In this document: piece by piece, positions 1 through 7,777 of the stretch
Numbering within the stretch: position 1 is the first letter of the stretch
Layout: the number at the start of each line of letters is the position of its first letter
DNA from: Brumimicrobium sp965659845
GTDB lineage: Bacteria; Bacteroidota; Bacteroidia; Flavobacteriales_D; Crocinitomicaceae
DNA length: 17,518 nt
Assembly: GCA_965659845.1 (NCBI GenBank)
Contig: CBFHXS010000053.1
Coordinates: forward strand, 1 to 17,518
Reading direction: 5' to 3'
The notes under the pieces: model-generated
What the model was told of the DNA's origin: nothing
Seen by the model: the letters and a program-made list of their open reading frames with translations, nothing else
The model's database searches: none
Position numbers and translations under genes: made by a program

Positions 1-12
1 AAAAACAACATT

Positions 13-1173
13 ATGAATAATTTTGATTACTATAATCCTACCAAAGTCATCTTTGGAAAAGAAACCTATAACCGCATTCCCGAAGAAATAAAGAGGCATA
101 CCCATTCGAGAAAAGTACTTCTTACCTACGGTGGAGGAAGTATTAAAAATAATGGAGTCTATGACAAGGTTATCGCATCACTTGACGGTTATGATATAAC
201 TGAATTCGGAGGTATTGAACCAAATCCAGAATTCACGACTTTGATGAAAGCGGTTGAGCTGATTAAGAGTAACGATATTGACTTCGTTCTTGCGGTTGGT
301 GGTGGTTCAGTGATAGATGGATCTAAATTTATCGTAAGTGCAGCTAAATATGAAGGAGACCCTTGGGATGTTTTAACTCAGAAAGAAGGAGCTTCTTTTA
401 CTAATGCCGTGCCTTTTGGTACTGTGCTAACGCTTCCTGCAACTGGCTCAGAAATGAACTCGGGAGCTGTAATTTCCAGATGTGAATTCAAAGAAAAAAG
501 AACCATGGGAGGTCCACAAGGGTTTCCAAAGTTTTCATTCCTTGACCCAACGGTCGTGTCAACACTTCCTAAGCGTCAGATTGCAAACGGAATAACCGAT
601 GCATTCATGCATACTTTAGAGCAATACCTTACTTTTCCTTCTGATAACCTTTTGCAAGAGCGTATAGCTGAAGGAATACTTTCTACCTTGATTGAAATTG
701 CTCCTACTGTATTGGAGAATCCTTCAAACTACAAGGCTGCAAGTAATTTAATGTGGTGTGCGACTATGGCATTAAATGGAACACTTCGAGCTGGAGTAAG
801 CTATGACTGGGCGACCCATATGATAGGCCATGAGTTAACAGCTCTCCATGGAATTGATCATGCAAGAACTTTGGCTATTGTAGCACCAAATCTATTCACG
901 GTTAAATTCGAAAATAAAAAGGATAAATTAATTCAATACGGACAGCGTGTCTTTGGGCTTGATGGTTCATGTGGAGAAGAAGCTATTCATCGTACAAAAA
1001 CATTCTTCGAGTCTTTAGGTATTGATACATCTATTTCTGATTACGCAAAGGATACAGATAACACCGCTGAAATTATTAAAGAGCGTTTTGAAGAAAGAGG
1101 CTGGGATGCAATAGGTGAAAGAGGTGACCTTACTCCAGCAGAGGCTAAAAAGATTGTTGAAATGAGTATCTAA
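13..1173 (+). CDS. yqhD: NADPH-dependent alcohol/aldehyde reductase, iron-containing ADH family (YqhD type)
   Basis: This 386-residue cytoplasmic enzyme belongs to the type III (metal-containing) alcohol dehydrogenases and closely resembles E. coli YqhD in length and along its whole sequence. The family reduces short-chain and lipid-peroxidation aldehydes with NADPH. Visible landmarks are the GGGS(V)ID nucleotide-binding loop at residues 97-102, LPATGSE at 141-147, and the metal-site residues Asp196, His200, His269 and His283, each two positions on from the YqhD ligands Asp194, His198, His267 and His281. The start at 13 gives the expected N-terminus (MNNFDYYNPTKVIFGK). Only 12 bases precede it, so its promoter is not visible. 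The next gene starts 3 nt after the stop, implying co-transcription. The family call is firm; the physiological substrate is inferred. Confidence 0.95.
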   Translation: MNNFDYYNPTKVIFGKETYNRIPEEIKRHTHSRKVLLTYGGGSIKNNGVYDKVIASLDGYDITEFGGIEPNPEFTTLMKAVELIKSNDIDFVLAVGGGSVIDGSKFIVSAAKYEGDPWDVLTQKEGASFTNAVPFGTVLTLPATGSEMNSGAVISRCEFKEKRTMGGPQGFPKFSFLDPTVVSTLPKRQIANGITDAFMHTLEQYLTFPSDNLLQERIAEGILSTLIEIAPTVLENPSNYKAASNLMWCATMALNGTLRAGVSYDWATHMIGHELTALHGIDHARTLAIVAPNLFTVKFENKKDKLIQYGQRVFGLDGSCGEEAIHRTKTFFESLGIDTSISDYAKDTDNTAEIIKERFEERGWDAIGERGDLTPAEAKKIVEMSI

Positions 1174-1176
1174 TAC

Positions 1177-2193
1177 ATGTTTGGAATACAACCTCCTTTT
1201 TCAACTGATGACGCTTACACTGAAGAGACGCTGAAATTGTTGAATTCAGTAACACTGGGTTCAAATGGAGCTAAATACAAACATTGTGGAATAGAGAAAA
1301 GGATCAAAGACCTATACAAACCTCTATTTTTAAACTTGACTACACGCAACAGGTTAACTGCCAATGTTACTTTTTGCAGAAGAGACAAGGATTGGTATGT
1401 ACGGTATTTTGCTTTTGATCAGGTTTTTCAAGCACCTAGTTCTAAAAACAAGAGGTCGAAAGGAAAGAGCAAACTGAATGCTCGCCTAAGTGAATTTTTT
1501 GAAAGCGCTCTTGGCGACAAAAATGGGCCTGATTATTTTTATGCCTATATCGATCCTAAAAATGAAAGATCGCTCTGGATGAGTGAAGCGTTTGGATTTG
1601 AATCGAAAGCAAAAGTTGCAACTCAGACGTTCAGTAGCTTACATCCAAAAAAAGGGTCTATTCGAAAACTTGAAGATGTTGATCAAATAAAAAGCCTCGT
1701 AGATAACGCGTTTAGTGGTCGGCCATTTTACCATCCTGAACAGACATTCAAGGGAAGGTCATTCTATGTTTTAGAAGAAAATGAAGAGGTTGTGGCATTT
1801 GCGAATTCATATCAAGCAGAATGGAAAATTGAAAGACTCCCAGGAAAAGGAGGACAAGTTTTAACCAAGTTACTTCCCTACATCCCTGTCATTAATAAAA
1901 TTATACGTCCAAATTCACACCGATTTTCTGTAATTGACTCAGTTTGGGTAAAAGACCATAGCGTTAGTTCTTTTCAATCTTTAGCAGAAGGTATTCTTGC
2001 AGAAGAGAATCACAAAGTATTGCATTGGTGGGTAGATCAGAAAGAACCACTGTGGAACCATCTAAAGAAAAGAGTAAATTGGGGAGTGCTCCACAAGATC
2101 AATGGAGTTCACGAAGTCAATCTAGTCGTTAGAAGCAATAAGGATGTAAACCTAAAGGAACCTGCTTACATTTCAGGTTTCGACTTTATTTAG
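1177..2193 (+). CDS. GNAT-like N-acyltransferase-fold protein, function unknown
   Basis: This 338-residue soluble protein has no signal peptide or membrane segment. A region around residues 115-150 (YFYAYIDPKNERSLWMSEAF followed by GFES) looks like the end of a GNAT acetyltransferase fold, where the acceptor's relative position is followed by a GF turn. A second alpha/beta unit from about 195 (SFYVLEENEEVVAFANSY) to the C-terminus resembles another GNAT-like half, so a tandem GNAT arrangement is possible. A classical acetyl-CoA loop (Q/RxxGxG/A) is not obvious, so activity is uncertain. A lysine/serine-rich linker lies at 88-99. The gene starts 3 nt after the yqhD stop and probably shares its message. 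It ends 4 nt before the stop of the convergent SPOR gene. I infer the fold from pattern only and assign no substrate. Confidence 0.75.
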   Translation: MFGIQPPFSTDDAYTEETLKLLNSVTLGSNGAKYKHCGIEKRIKDLYKPLFLNLTTRNRLTANVTFCRRDKDWYVRYFAFDQVFQAPSSKNKRSKGKSKLNARLSEFFESALGDKNGPDYFYAYIDPKNERSLWMSEAFGFESKAKVATQTFSSLHPKKGSIRKLEDVDQIKSLVDNAFSGRPFYHPEQTFKGRSFYVLEENEEVVAFANSYQAEWKIERLPGKGGQVLTKLLPYIPVINKIIRPNSHRFSVIDSVWVKDHSVSSFQSLAEGILAEENHKVLHWWVDQKEPLWNHLKKRVNWGVLHKINGVHEVNLVVRSNKDVNLKEPAYISGFDFI

Positions 2194-2197
2194 GCGT

Positions 2198-2695
2198 TTA
2201 TTCTTCGTCTATTTCCGGAAAATAAATACGATCCTTAACTATAATCGCCTCGGGAAACTCTTGAAGCAATTTAGAGCGCGCTTTTTCTGCATCAAGTCTT
2301 GAACGAAAATTACCTAAGAGTAAATTATAATTCGGAGCCTTGTATTCAATATAAGTATCCGCGCCCCTATCTAATTGGAGCATTTTCGATCGGGCCTCGT
2401 CCACTTGTTTTCTATCTTGATCAAAAAATAATTGCACACGAAATCCATCTTTCTTCGGTCCTGTTGCTGGAGGAATCTTAGCTCCTTTGAATTCGATGAG
2501 TTTTTCAATTCGTGGATCTTTAGATACAGTCACTTTTCCCTTTTCATATACAACAGAGTCTTTCTCGATATTCACAGAGATTGAAGTATCCGTCTGTTTT
2601 TCATCTTGATCATTTCCTCCTTTCCACCACTGACCAGTTTGTCCAAAACTTGAGGATGCTATGAATATGGAAAACAGAAAGATTAACTTACGCAT
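2198..2695 (-). CDS. Exported SPOR-domain protein
   Basis: This 165-residue protein has an N-terminal signal peptide (MRKLIFLFSIFIASSSFGQ, probable cleavage after about residue 17-18), a polar low-complexity linker, and a C-terminal SPOR-like domain at roughly 83-155. The domain shows the typical FRVQLFF... strand, a helix with DEARSKM, a NYNLLLGNFRSRLDAEKARS segment and a closing IIVKD strand. SPOR domains bind denuded peptidoglycan glycan strands, so the likely site is the periplasm. An in-frame ATG exists at 2704, but the putative -7 element at 2711-2718 would place the transcription start at about 2704-2706. The ATG at 2695 also gives a cleaner signal peptide, so it was chosen. The gene is monocistronic here, convergent with the GNAT-like gene and divergent from the gene at 2834. 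Confidence 0.88.
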   Translation of the reverse strand: MRKLIFLFSIFIASSSFGQTGQWWKGGNDQDEKQTDTSISVNIEKDSVVYEKGKVTVSKDPRIEKLIEFKGAKIPPATGPKKDGFRVQLFFDQDRKQVDEARSKMLQLDRGADTYIEYKAPNYNLLLGNFRSRLDAEKARSKLLQEFPEAIIVKDRIYFPEIDEE

Positions 2696-2710
2696 AAGAG
2701 TCATTTTCTA

Positions 2711-2718
2711 CAAAATTA
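2711..2718 (-). promoter_or_regulatory. Putative -7 promoter element of the SPOR gene
   Basis: Read on the minus strand this is TAATTTTG, an exact match to the Bacteroidota -7 consensus TAnnTTTG. It lies 15 bases from the chosen ATG. The best upstream TTG is about 25 bases away, which is longer than usual, so the -33 element is weak. Confidence 0.45.
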
Positions 2719-2820
2719 AACAATTAAATCATAACTTATCTTTCAATAGTTATGCCATATTCAACCCATATATTTATTTAATACTGATTATTATTATTTT
2801 TTATTCATTAGATAAAATCC

Positions 2821-2828
2821 TACATTTG
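2821..2828 (+). promoter_or_regulatory. Putative -7 promoter element giving a nearly leaderless mRNA
   Basis: TACATTTG matches TAnnTTTG exactly and ends only 5 bases before the ATG at 2834, so transcription would begin at or within a base or two of the start codon. The -33 position (TTT at 2799-2801, 19-base spacer) lacks the preferred TTG. Confidence 0.5.
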
Positions 2829-2833
2829 ACGCA

Positions 2834-3166
2834 ATGATGAAATGCCGTAAATATTGTTATTTATGCTTGTTTAGCGTTTTTTTGATGTTCAGCAACTCAA
2901 TTATTGTTTTGGGAGACTTGATTTTCAACACAATAACTGAAGAATCAATTGATAAGAATGACTTGGCTGAAAATGAATCTGAGAGTGAAAACGAAACAGA
3001 GGAAACCAACACATCAGAGGAGGGGGAAGAAGAGCCTGCTCGTATTTCATTCAAAACACATTTCGCTAAAAACGAAAACCCTTTCACATTTCATTATAGA
3101 GAGTTCATTTGGAACAATTATAGCCCTAACATTCCAAAAGAACCGCCGAAAACAGCTGTTTCATAA
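2834..3166 (+). CDS. Small exported acidic protein of unknown function
   Basis: I do not recognise a family for this 110-residue protein. Residues 1-27 form a signal-peptide-like or membrane-anchoring segment (Lys/Arg-Cys-rich start, then hydrophobic LCLFSVFLMFSNSIIVLG). Residues 34-68 are a very acidic, Ser/Thr/Asn-rich, probably disordered stretch (many Glu, almost no positive charge). The tail, 70-105, is aromatic and basic (NPFTFHYREFIWNNYSP, then PKEPPK) and looks like the conserved part. A second ATG lies one codon in. It has its own TAnnTTTG promoter, and the SulP-carbonic anhydrase gene starts 66 bases after its stop with no clear terminator or consensus promoter between, so the two may be co-transcribed. 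A role as an accessory of the transporter is only an inference from position. Confidence 0.7.
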   Translation: MMKCRKYCYLCLFSVFLMFSNSIIVLGDLIFNTITEESIDKNDLAENESESENETEETNTSEEGEEEPARISFKTHFAKNENPFTFHYREFIWNNYSPNIPKEPPKTAVS

Positions 3167-3232
3167 GTTTTGATTATACCCAATTGATTTTACCATAGGC
3201 TAAAAAAATGCCTGAAACAGCTTAATATAGAA

Positions 3233-5512
3233 ATGAATAATAACTCTTTTTTTAAGAATTTAAAGTACGATATACCTGCAGGACTTGTCGTATTTTTAGT
3301 GGCACTCCCCCTTTGTTTAGGTATAGCTTTAGCTTCAGGCGCTCCTATGTTCGCCGGAGTAATCGCCGGAATAGTTGGGGGAATCTTTGTTGGTGCTATC
3401 AGTGGATCGCCTTTGGGAGTTTCAGGGCCAGCAGCAGGACTAGCAGTGATTGTAGCAGACAGTATTCGGGAACTAGGCACGAATGCTGCTGGGGAATTCG
3501 ATATGATGGCTGGTTTTCAAGCATTCCTAGTTGCTGGTGTCATTGCTGGAATCATTCAAATTATTCTAGGTGCCTTTCGTGCTGGAATCATTGGCTATTA
3601 TTTTCCAACAGCAGTTATTCAAGGGATGTTAGCCGGTATCGGAATCACCTTGATTTTGAAGCAAATTCCTCACGCACTTGGTTGGGATAAAAACCCTGAA
3701 GGTGAATGGGAATTCTTTCAAACAGATGGACACAATTCTTTTTCTGAAATTGGATATGCTCTTGAGAATTTTACGATGGGAGCAGTCATCATCACATCAA
3801 TCGCCTTGGCTATACTTATTTTGTTTCAGCAATCTTTTATGAAAAAAAATAAGTTTTTAAGCCTTATCCCCGGTCCTTTAGTGGCAGTTGTTTCTGGTAT
3901 TGTTATAAATGGACTATTGAAAAGTTACTTTCCAGAATTTGCCCTAGTTAACGAGCAAGAGGTCATCAATGGCGAAGTTTTCCAGAACAACCATATGGTG
4001 AATATAAAAGCTGCAGATAATGATAAAGCTTATTACGGATTATTGACATTTCCCGATTGGAGTGTTCTAAAAAACCCAAGTATTTATATTATTGGTTTTA
4101 CCATGGCAATAGTGGCTAGCTTGGAAACTTTGCTCTGTGTTGAGGCGACCGATAAACTCGATCCAAGTAAAAGAATCACACCAACCAATCGTGAATTATT
4201 TGCACAAGGAACTGGGAATGTGATTTCTTCTCTAATTGGCGGGCTTCCTATAACTCAAGTTATTGTGAGAAGTTCGGCGAATATAGATGCTGGAGGAAAA
4301 ACAAAAGTCTCTGCGATTTCACATGGCTTCTTTTTAGTGATATTCGTTTTACTTTTACCCTGGCTACTGAACATGATTCCACTGTCTTGTTTGGCCGCTA
4401 TTTTATTAATTGTGGGGTACAAGCTTGCCAACGTCGGACTATTTAAGAAAATGTATCTGAACGGCTGGAGTCAGTTCATTCCGTTTATAGTAACAATCTT
4501 AGTGATTGTTTTTGCTAACCTTCTATGGGGGATTATTGCTGGATTAACAGTTTCGATCTTCTTCATACTAAATCAAAGCTATAAAAATGCTTTATACTCA
4601 AAGTTCATTCTTAAAGAAGAAGGTCTTAGAAACACTACCGTAATTAAATTGGGTGAAGTTGTTTCTTTTTTCAATAAGGGTCACCTCCACAAGAAACTTA
4701 GTGAAGTTCCTGAAGGAGCTAATATTGTTATTGATGGCCGAATTAATAAGCACATGGATTATGATGTATTCGACCTTTTTGCAGATTTTGCAGAAGGTGC
4801 AAAAACTAGAGATATGAAAGTTCAATTTGTGGGTTTTGATACATTACGATCAGAAAAACTCAATAACTTTGCAAATGAAATAGCTGAATTAATGAATACA
4901 CAGACAAAGGAAACCCAAAAGCAAATTACGCCTGCAATGGCTAAAGAAATGCTTGTTAATGGTAACCAGCGTTTTATGAACGATGAAATGACTGAGCGTG
5001 CTTTGTTAGATCAAATGAAGGCAACTACTGACGGTCAGTTCCCTCACTCCGTAATTCTGAGCTGTATTGATTCTCGGACTTCATCAGAACTGATTTTTGA
5101 TCAAGGAATTGGTGATATTTTTAATGCTCGAGTTGCAGGAAATGTAATCAATGAGGATGTTCTCGGTTCTATGGAATATTCATGTAAAGTTGCAGGTTCA
5201 CGACTGGTAGTAGTGCTTGGTCACTCAAAATGTGGAGCAGTTACATCTGCTTGTGAACATGTTGAATTAGGCAATATTACTACACTACTAAAGAAAATTA
5301 AGCCTGCTATTGATGTCATTAAACCTAAAGTTAATGACATAACTACTCCTGAATCGATTCAAATGGTAGCAGATGAAAATGTCAAACATGCCATTTCAGA
5401 AATCCGTTCTAAAAGTGAAATTTTAGCTGAAATGGAGAAGAAGGGTGAAATCAAAATCGTTGGAGGAATGTACGATATCGAATCTGGAAAAGTGACGTTC
5501 TTTGATGAATAG
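3233..5512 (+). CDS. SulP-family anion (bicarbonate?) permease fused to STAS and beta-carbonic anhydrase domains
   Basis: This 759-residue inner-membrane protein has three parts. Residues 12-448 are a SulP transporter core with 10 or more hydrophobic segments and family signatures (AGLVVFLVALPLCLG near the start, LETLLCVEATDKLDP at 297-311, GGLPITQVIVRSSAN at 336-350). Residues 465-540 resemble a STAS domain (NIVIDG... MDYDVFDLFADFAEGA). Residues 560-759 are a complete beta-carbonic anhydrase with the zinc motif CxDxR (Cys611, Asp613, Arg615) and HxxC (His664, Cys667). SulP-carbonic anhydrase fusions are a known class proposed to couple bicarbonate or carbonate transport to CO2 hydration; the transported ion is not proven here. 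No internal stop or frameshift is seen. It may share a message with the small acidic gene upstream and ends 18 bases before a strong hairpin terminator. Confidence 0.95.
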   Translation: MNNNSFFKNLKYDIPAGLVVFLVALPLCLGIALASGAPMFAGVIAGIVGGIFVGAISGSPLGVSGPAAGLAVIVADSIRELGTNAAGEFDMMAGFQAFLVAGVIAGIIQIILGAFRAGIIGYYFPTAVIQGMLAGIGITLILKQIPHALGWDKNPEGEWEFFQTDGHNSFSEIGYALENFTMGAVIITSIALAILILFQQSFMKKNKFLSLIPGPLVAVVSGIVINGLLKSYFPEFALVNEQEVINGEVFQNNHMVNIKAADNDKAYYGLLTFPDWSVLKNPSIYIIGFTMAIVASLETLLCVEATDKLDPSKRITPTNRELFAQGTGNVISSLIGGLPITQVIVRSSANIDAGGKTKVSAISHGFFLVIFVLLLPWLLNMIPLSCLAAILLIVGYKLANVGLFKKMYLNGWSQFIPFIVTILVIVFANLLWGIIAGLTVSIFFILNQSYKNALYSKFILKEEGLRNTTVIKLGEVVSFFNKGHLHKKLSEVPEGANIVIDGRINKHMDYDVFDLFADFAEGAKTRDMKVQFVGFDTLRSEKLNNFANEIAELMNTQTKETQKQITPAMAKEMLVNGNQRFMNDEMTERALLDQMKATTDGQFPHSVILSCIDSRTSSELIFDQGIGDIFNARVAGNVINEDVLGSMEYSCKVAGSRLVVVLGHSKCGAVTSACEHVELGNITTLLKKIKPAIDVIKPKVNDITTPESIQMVADENVKHAISEIRSKSEILAEMEKKGEIKIVGGMYDIESGKVTFFDE

Positions 5513-5530
5513 AAAAGTAGTTATAAATTT

Positions 5531-5561
5531 AAAAAAGTGAGCATTAACGGCTCGCTTTTTT
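5531..5561. terminator. Bidirectional rho-independent terminator
   Basis: A 12-bp stem (AAAAAAGTGAGC with GCTCGCTTTTTT, one G-T pair) encloses a 7-base loop. A-run and T-run flanks make it function in either direction. It sits between the convergent SulP-carbonic anhydrase gene and the 77-residue membrane protein gene. Confidence 0.85.
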
Positions 5562-5615
5562 ATTTCTATACCTTTTTGTTCTTATAGTCTGCAAAGGCCA
5601 AACTTTCCTTATGTT

Positions 5616-5849
5616 TTAGCTAGAGATTTTCTCTGATCGTAAATATTTGATCAAATAGAATCCATTCACAAAAACAATAGCAACGTTTGTAATAATTATT
5701 GGTAGTGAATCAATAAGAATTCCGTACGCTATGAAAAAAGAACAACCTATCATGTTCACCGTTCGCAGCGTTGCAATTTTCTTCATTACAAAAGAAAGAA
5801 GGACGAAGAATGAGGCTGCATAGCCGATAAACTCAATGTATGTGGGCAT
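5616..5849 (-). CDS. Small three-helix membrane protein, SemiSWEET/PQ-loop or YgjV-like
   Basis: This 77-residue protein is almost wholly three transmembrane helices: about 5-22 (FIGYAASFFVLLSFVMK), 30-47 (VNMIGCSFFIAYGILI) and 50-70 (LPIIITNVAIVFVNGFYLIK). The order GYxAS...S..MKKI..LR..N..G...F..YG........N....xN..YL.. matches the pattern of short PQ-loop/SemiSWEET half-transporters and of one half of YgjV-type inner-membrane proteins. Members with three helices dimerise to form a pore, and some carry sugars; the substrate here is unknown. The start lies 13 bases after the aspS stop, with no promoter between, so it is almost certainly translated from the aspS message. It ends about 55 bases before the shared terminator. 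The family assignment is by pattern; the gene itself is well supported. Confidence 0.8.
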   Translation of the reverse strand: MPTYIEFIGYAASFFVLLSFVMKKIATLRTVNMIGCSFFIAYGILIDSLPIIITNVAIVFVNGFYLIKYLRSEKISS

Positions 5850-5862
5850 TCTTTTTAGTTAA

Positions 5863-7623
5863 CTATGATTCATCTTGAGGATCTAGCTTCAGCGCTAACT
5901 CTTTCAATTGTTCTTGATCAATCGTTGCTGGTGCATCAATCATGATATCTCTACCTGCATTATTTTTCGGGAAAGCTATATAATCACGTATCGAATCTGA
6001 TCCTCCCATCGTTGCTACTAATCGATCCAAACCAAATGCTATTCCTCCATGAGGCGGTGCTCCAAATTCAAATGCATTCATCAAGAATCCAAATTGCTTC
6101 TGTGCTTCTTCATCTGTAAAACCGAGGTGCTTAAACATCAACGCTTGAAGGTCTTTATCGTGAATCCTGATAGAACCTCCACCAAGCTCTACGCCATTCA
6201 TGGCAAGGTCATAGGCATTCGCTCTAACTTTTCCTGGATCAGTATCCAAAAGGTCGATATCCTCCTGCTTTGGTGAAGTAAATGGGTGGTGCATCGCATG
6301 ATAACGTGCGGTATCTTCATCCCATTCTAAAAGAGGAAAGTCAACAACCCACAATGGTTTAAATACATTAGGGTTTCTCAGGCCTAACTCATCTCCCATG
6401 TGCAAGCGCAGTTCATTCATCTGCTTGCGTGTTTTCTCCGTTTCTCCACTGAGTACAAGTAGTAAATCACCAGGTTTCGCTCCCATGTGATCCGCCCATC
6501 CTTTTAAGTCTTCTTGACTGTAAAACTTATCTACAGAGCTTTTAAATGTTCCGTCTTCATTGTATTTTACATAAACGAGTCCTTTTGCGCCAACTTGTGG
6601 TCGTTGAACCCATTTCGTTAATTTATCCAGTTGTTTTCTAGAGTAAATGGCACAGTCTTCCGCTACAATTCCAACTACTAACTCTGCTTCATCAAATATT
6701 TTGAATCCTTTATTTTTAGCTAATTCATTCAAATTATTGAACTTCATTCCAAAACGAATGTCAGGTTTATCAGAGCCGTATGTCTCCATTGCTTCCGCAA
6801 AGGTCATTCTCGGAAAATCACCTTCAAACTCTACACCTCTACACGCTTTAAATAAATGCTTCACTAAACCTTCAAATGTATTCAATACATCCTCTTGCTC
6901 TACAAAAGACATTTCACAATCAATCTGCGTAAACTCAGGCTGACGGTCTGCTCTTAAATCCTCATCTCGGAAACACTTCACAATTTGATAGTAACGATCA
7001 ATTCCTGATACCATCAATAACTGCTTAAATGTTTGAGGCGATTGTGGTAATGCATAAAACTCACCTTCATTCATTCGACTTGGAACCACGAAATCACGCG
7101 CTCCTTCTGGGGTAGACTTAATCAAATAAGGTGTTTCTACATCCATGAATTCTTCGCCGTCCAAATACTTGCGCGTTTCCAGCGCAACTTTATTTCTCAA
7201 TCGTAGTTTTTCCTGAATCACCGTTCGACGAATATCCAGATAACGATACTTCATTCTTAATTCATCCCCACCATCCGTATCTTCTTCAATTGTGAAAGGA
7301 GGAGTATTCGCTGAATTTAAAATCTTAAGTGCTGTTACTTTGATCTCTACTTCACCTGTTGGGATATTCTTGTTCTTACTTGAACGTTCAATCACTTCAC
7401 CTTCTATCTGAACGACGAATTCACGACCGAGCTTTCTAGCACCTTGATTTAACTCTTCATTGTCATCTGTGCTGAATGCTAACTGTGTTATTCCATAACG
7501 GTCGCGAAGATCAACGAAGGTCATTCCTCCCATTTCTCTTGTTCGTTGCACCCATCCGGCCAACTTCACGTTCGTTCCTACATTCTCAATTCTTAATTCT
7601 CCACAGGTGTGTGATCTGTACAT
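5863..7623 (-). CDS. aspS: Aspartyl-tRNA synthetase (bacterial type)
   Basis: This 586-residue class II synthetase charges tRNA-Asp (or, in non-discriminating forms, also tRNA-Asn) in the cytoplasm. It has an OB-fold anticodon-binding domain at about 1-105, catalytic motif 1 near 156-166 (EEFMDVETPYL), PQSPQTFKQ at 193-201, motif 2 (CFRDEDLRADRQPEFTQID, 217-235) and motif 3 (GIAFGLDRLV, 527-536). The long stretch of about 280-420 corresponds to the GAD insertion typical of bacterial enzymes. The open frame extends to 7677, but the ATG at 7623 gives the universal MYR(S/T)HTCGELR N-terminus. The putative -7 element at 7643-7650 lies inside the longer version, which rules that version out. It is the first gene of a two-gene unit with the small membrane protein and is divergent from dusB. 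Confidence 0.97.
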   Translation of the reverse strand: MYRSHTCGELRIENVGTNVKLAGWVQRTREMGGMTFVDLRDRYGITQLAFSTDDNEELNQGARKLGREFVVQIEGEVIERSSKNKNIPTGEVEIKVTALKILNSANTPPFTIEEDTDGGDELRMKYRYLDIRRTVIQEKLRLRNKVALETRKYLDGEEFMDVETPYLIKSTPEGARDFVVPSRMNEGEFYALPQSPQTFKQLLMVSGIDRYYQIVKCFRDEDLRADRQPEFTQIDCEMSFVEQEDVLNTFEGLVKHLFKACRGVEFEGDFPRMTFAEAMETYGSDKPDIRFGMKFNNLNELAKNKGFKIFDEAELVVGIVAEDCAIYSRKQLDKLTKWVQRPQVGAKGLVYVKYNEDGTFKSSVDKFYSQEDLKGWADHMGAKPGDLLLVLSGETEKTRKQMNELRLHMGDELGLRNPNVFKPLWVVDFPLLEWDEDTARYHAMHHPFTSPKQEDIDLLDTDPGKVRANAYDLAMNGVELGGGSIRIHDKDLQALMFKHLGFTDEEAQKQFGFLMNAFEFGAPPHGGIAFGLDRLVATMGGSDSIRDYIAFPKNNAGRDIMIDAPATIDQEQLKELALKLDPQDES

Positions 7624-7642
7624 AGCACTTCGTATTTGAAGG

Positions 7643-7650
7643 CAAAAATA
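7643..7650 (-). promoter_or_regulatory. Putative -7 promoter element of aspS
   Basis: On the minus strand this is TATTTTTG, an exact TAnnTTTG match, 19 bases upstream of the aspS ATG. No convincing TTG was found at the -33 distance. Confidence 0.5.
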
Positions 7651-7727
7651 GAAAGAATTCGCTGAACCTATATGCATTGACTTTACATTGTTTTATGTTC
7701 AATCTAATTATGTTGTGTCCATCTATT

Positions 7728-7757
7728 TTGTTCTTTTTATCCTTAGCAGTACTTTTG
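7728..7757 (+). promoter_or_regulatory. Bacteroidota-type promoter of dusB
   Basis: A -33 TTG (7728-7730, within TTTTG) is followed after exactly 19 bases by a -7 element TACTTTTG (7750-7757). Both boxes and the spacing fit the TTG-N17-23-TAnnTTTG consensus; this is the best promoter in the window. Transcription would begin at about 7762-7764, leaving a leader of roughly 15 bases before the ATG at 7778. Confidence 0.7.
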
Positions 7758-7777
7758 TACTCACGATTATAGTGAAC

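Noticed and set aside
3190..3480. Minus-strand proline/alanine/isoleucine-rich ORF over the SulP start
   Set aside because: It is the antisense shadow of conserved transmembrane codons of the SulP gene.
7624..7677. 18-codon N-terminal extension of aspS
   Set aside because: The standard MYR(S/T)HTCGELR start begins at 7623, and the -7 element lies within the extension.
7688..7777. 30-codon hydrophobic N-terminal extension of dusB, which could look like a membrane anchor
   Set aside because: The best promoter in the window (TTG at 7728, TACTTTTG at 7750) lies inside it, and family members start at the internal Met.
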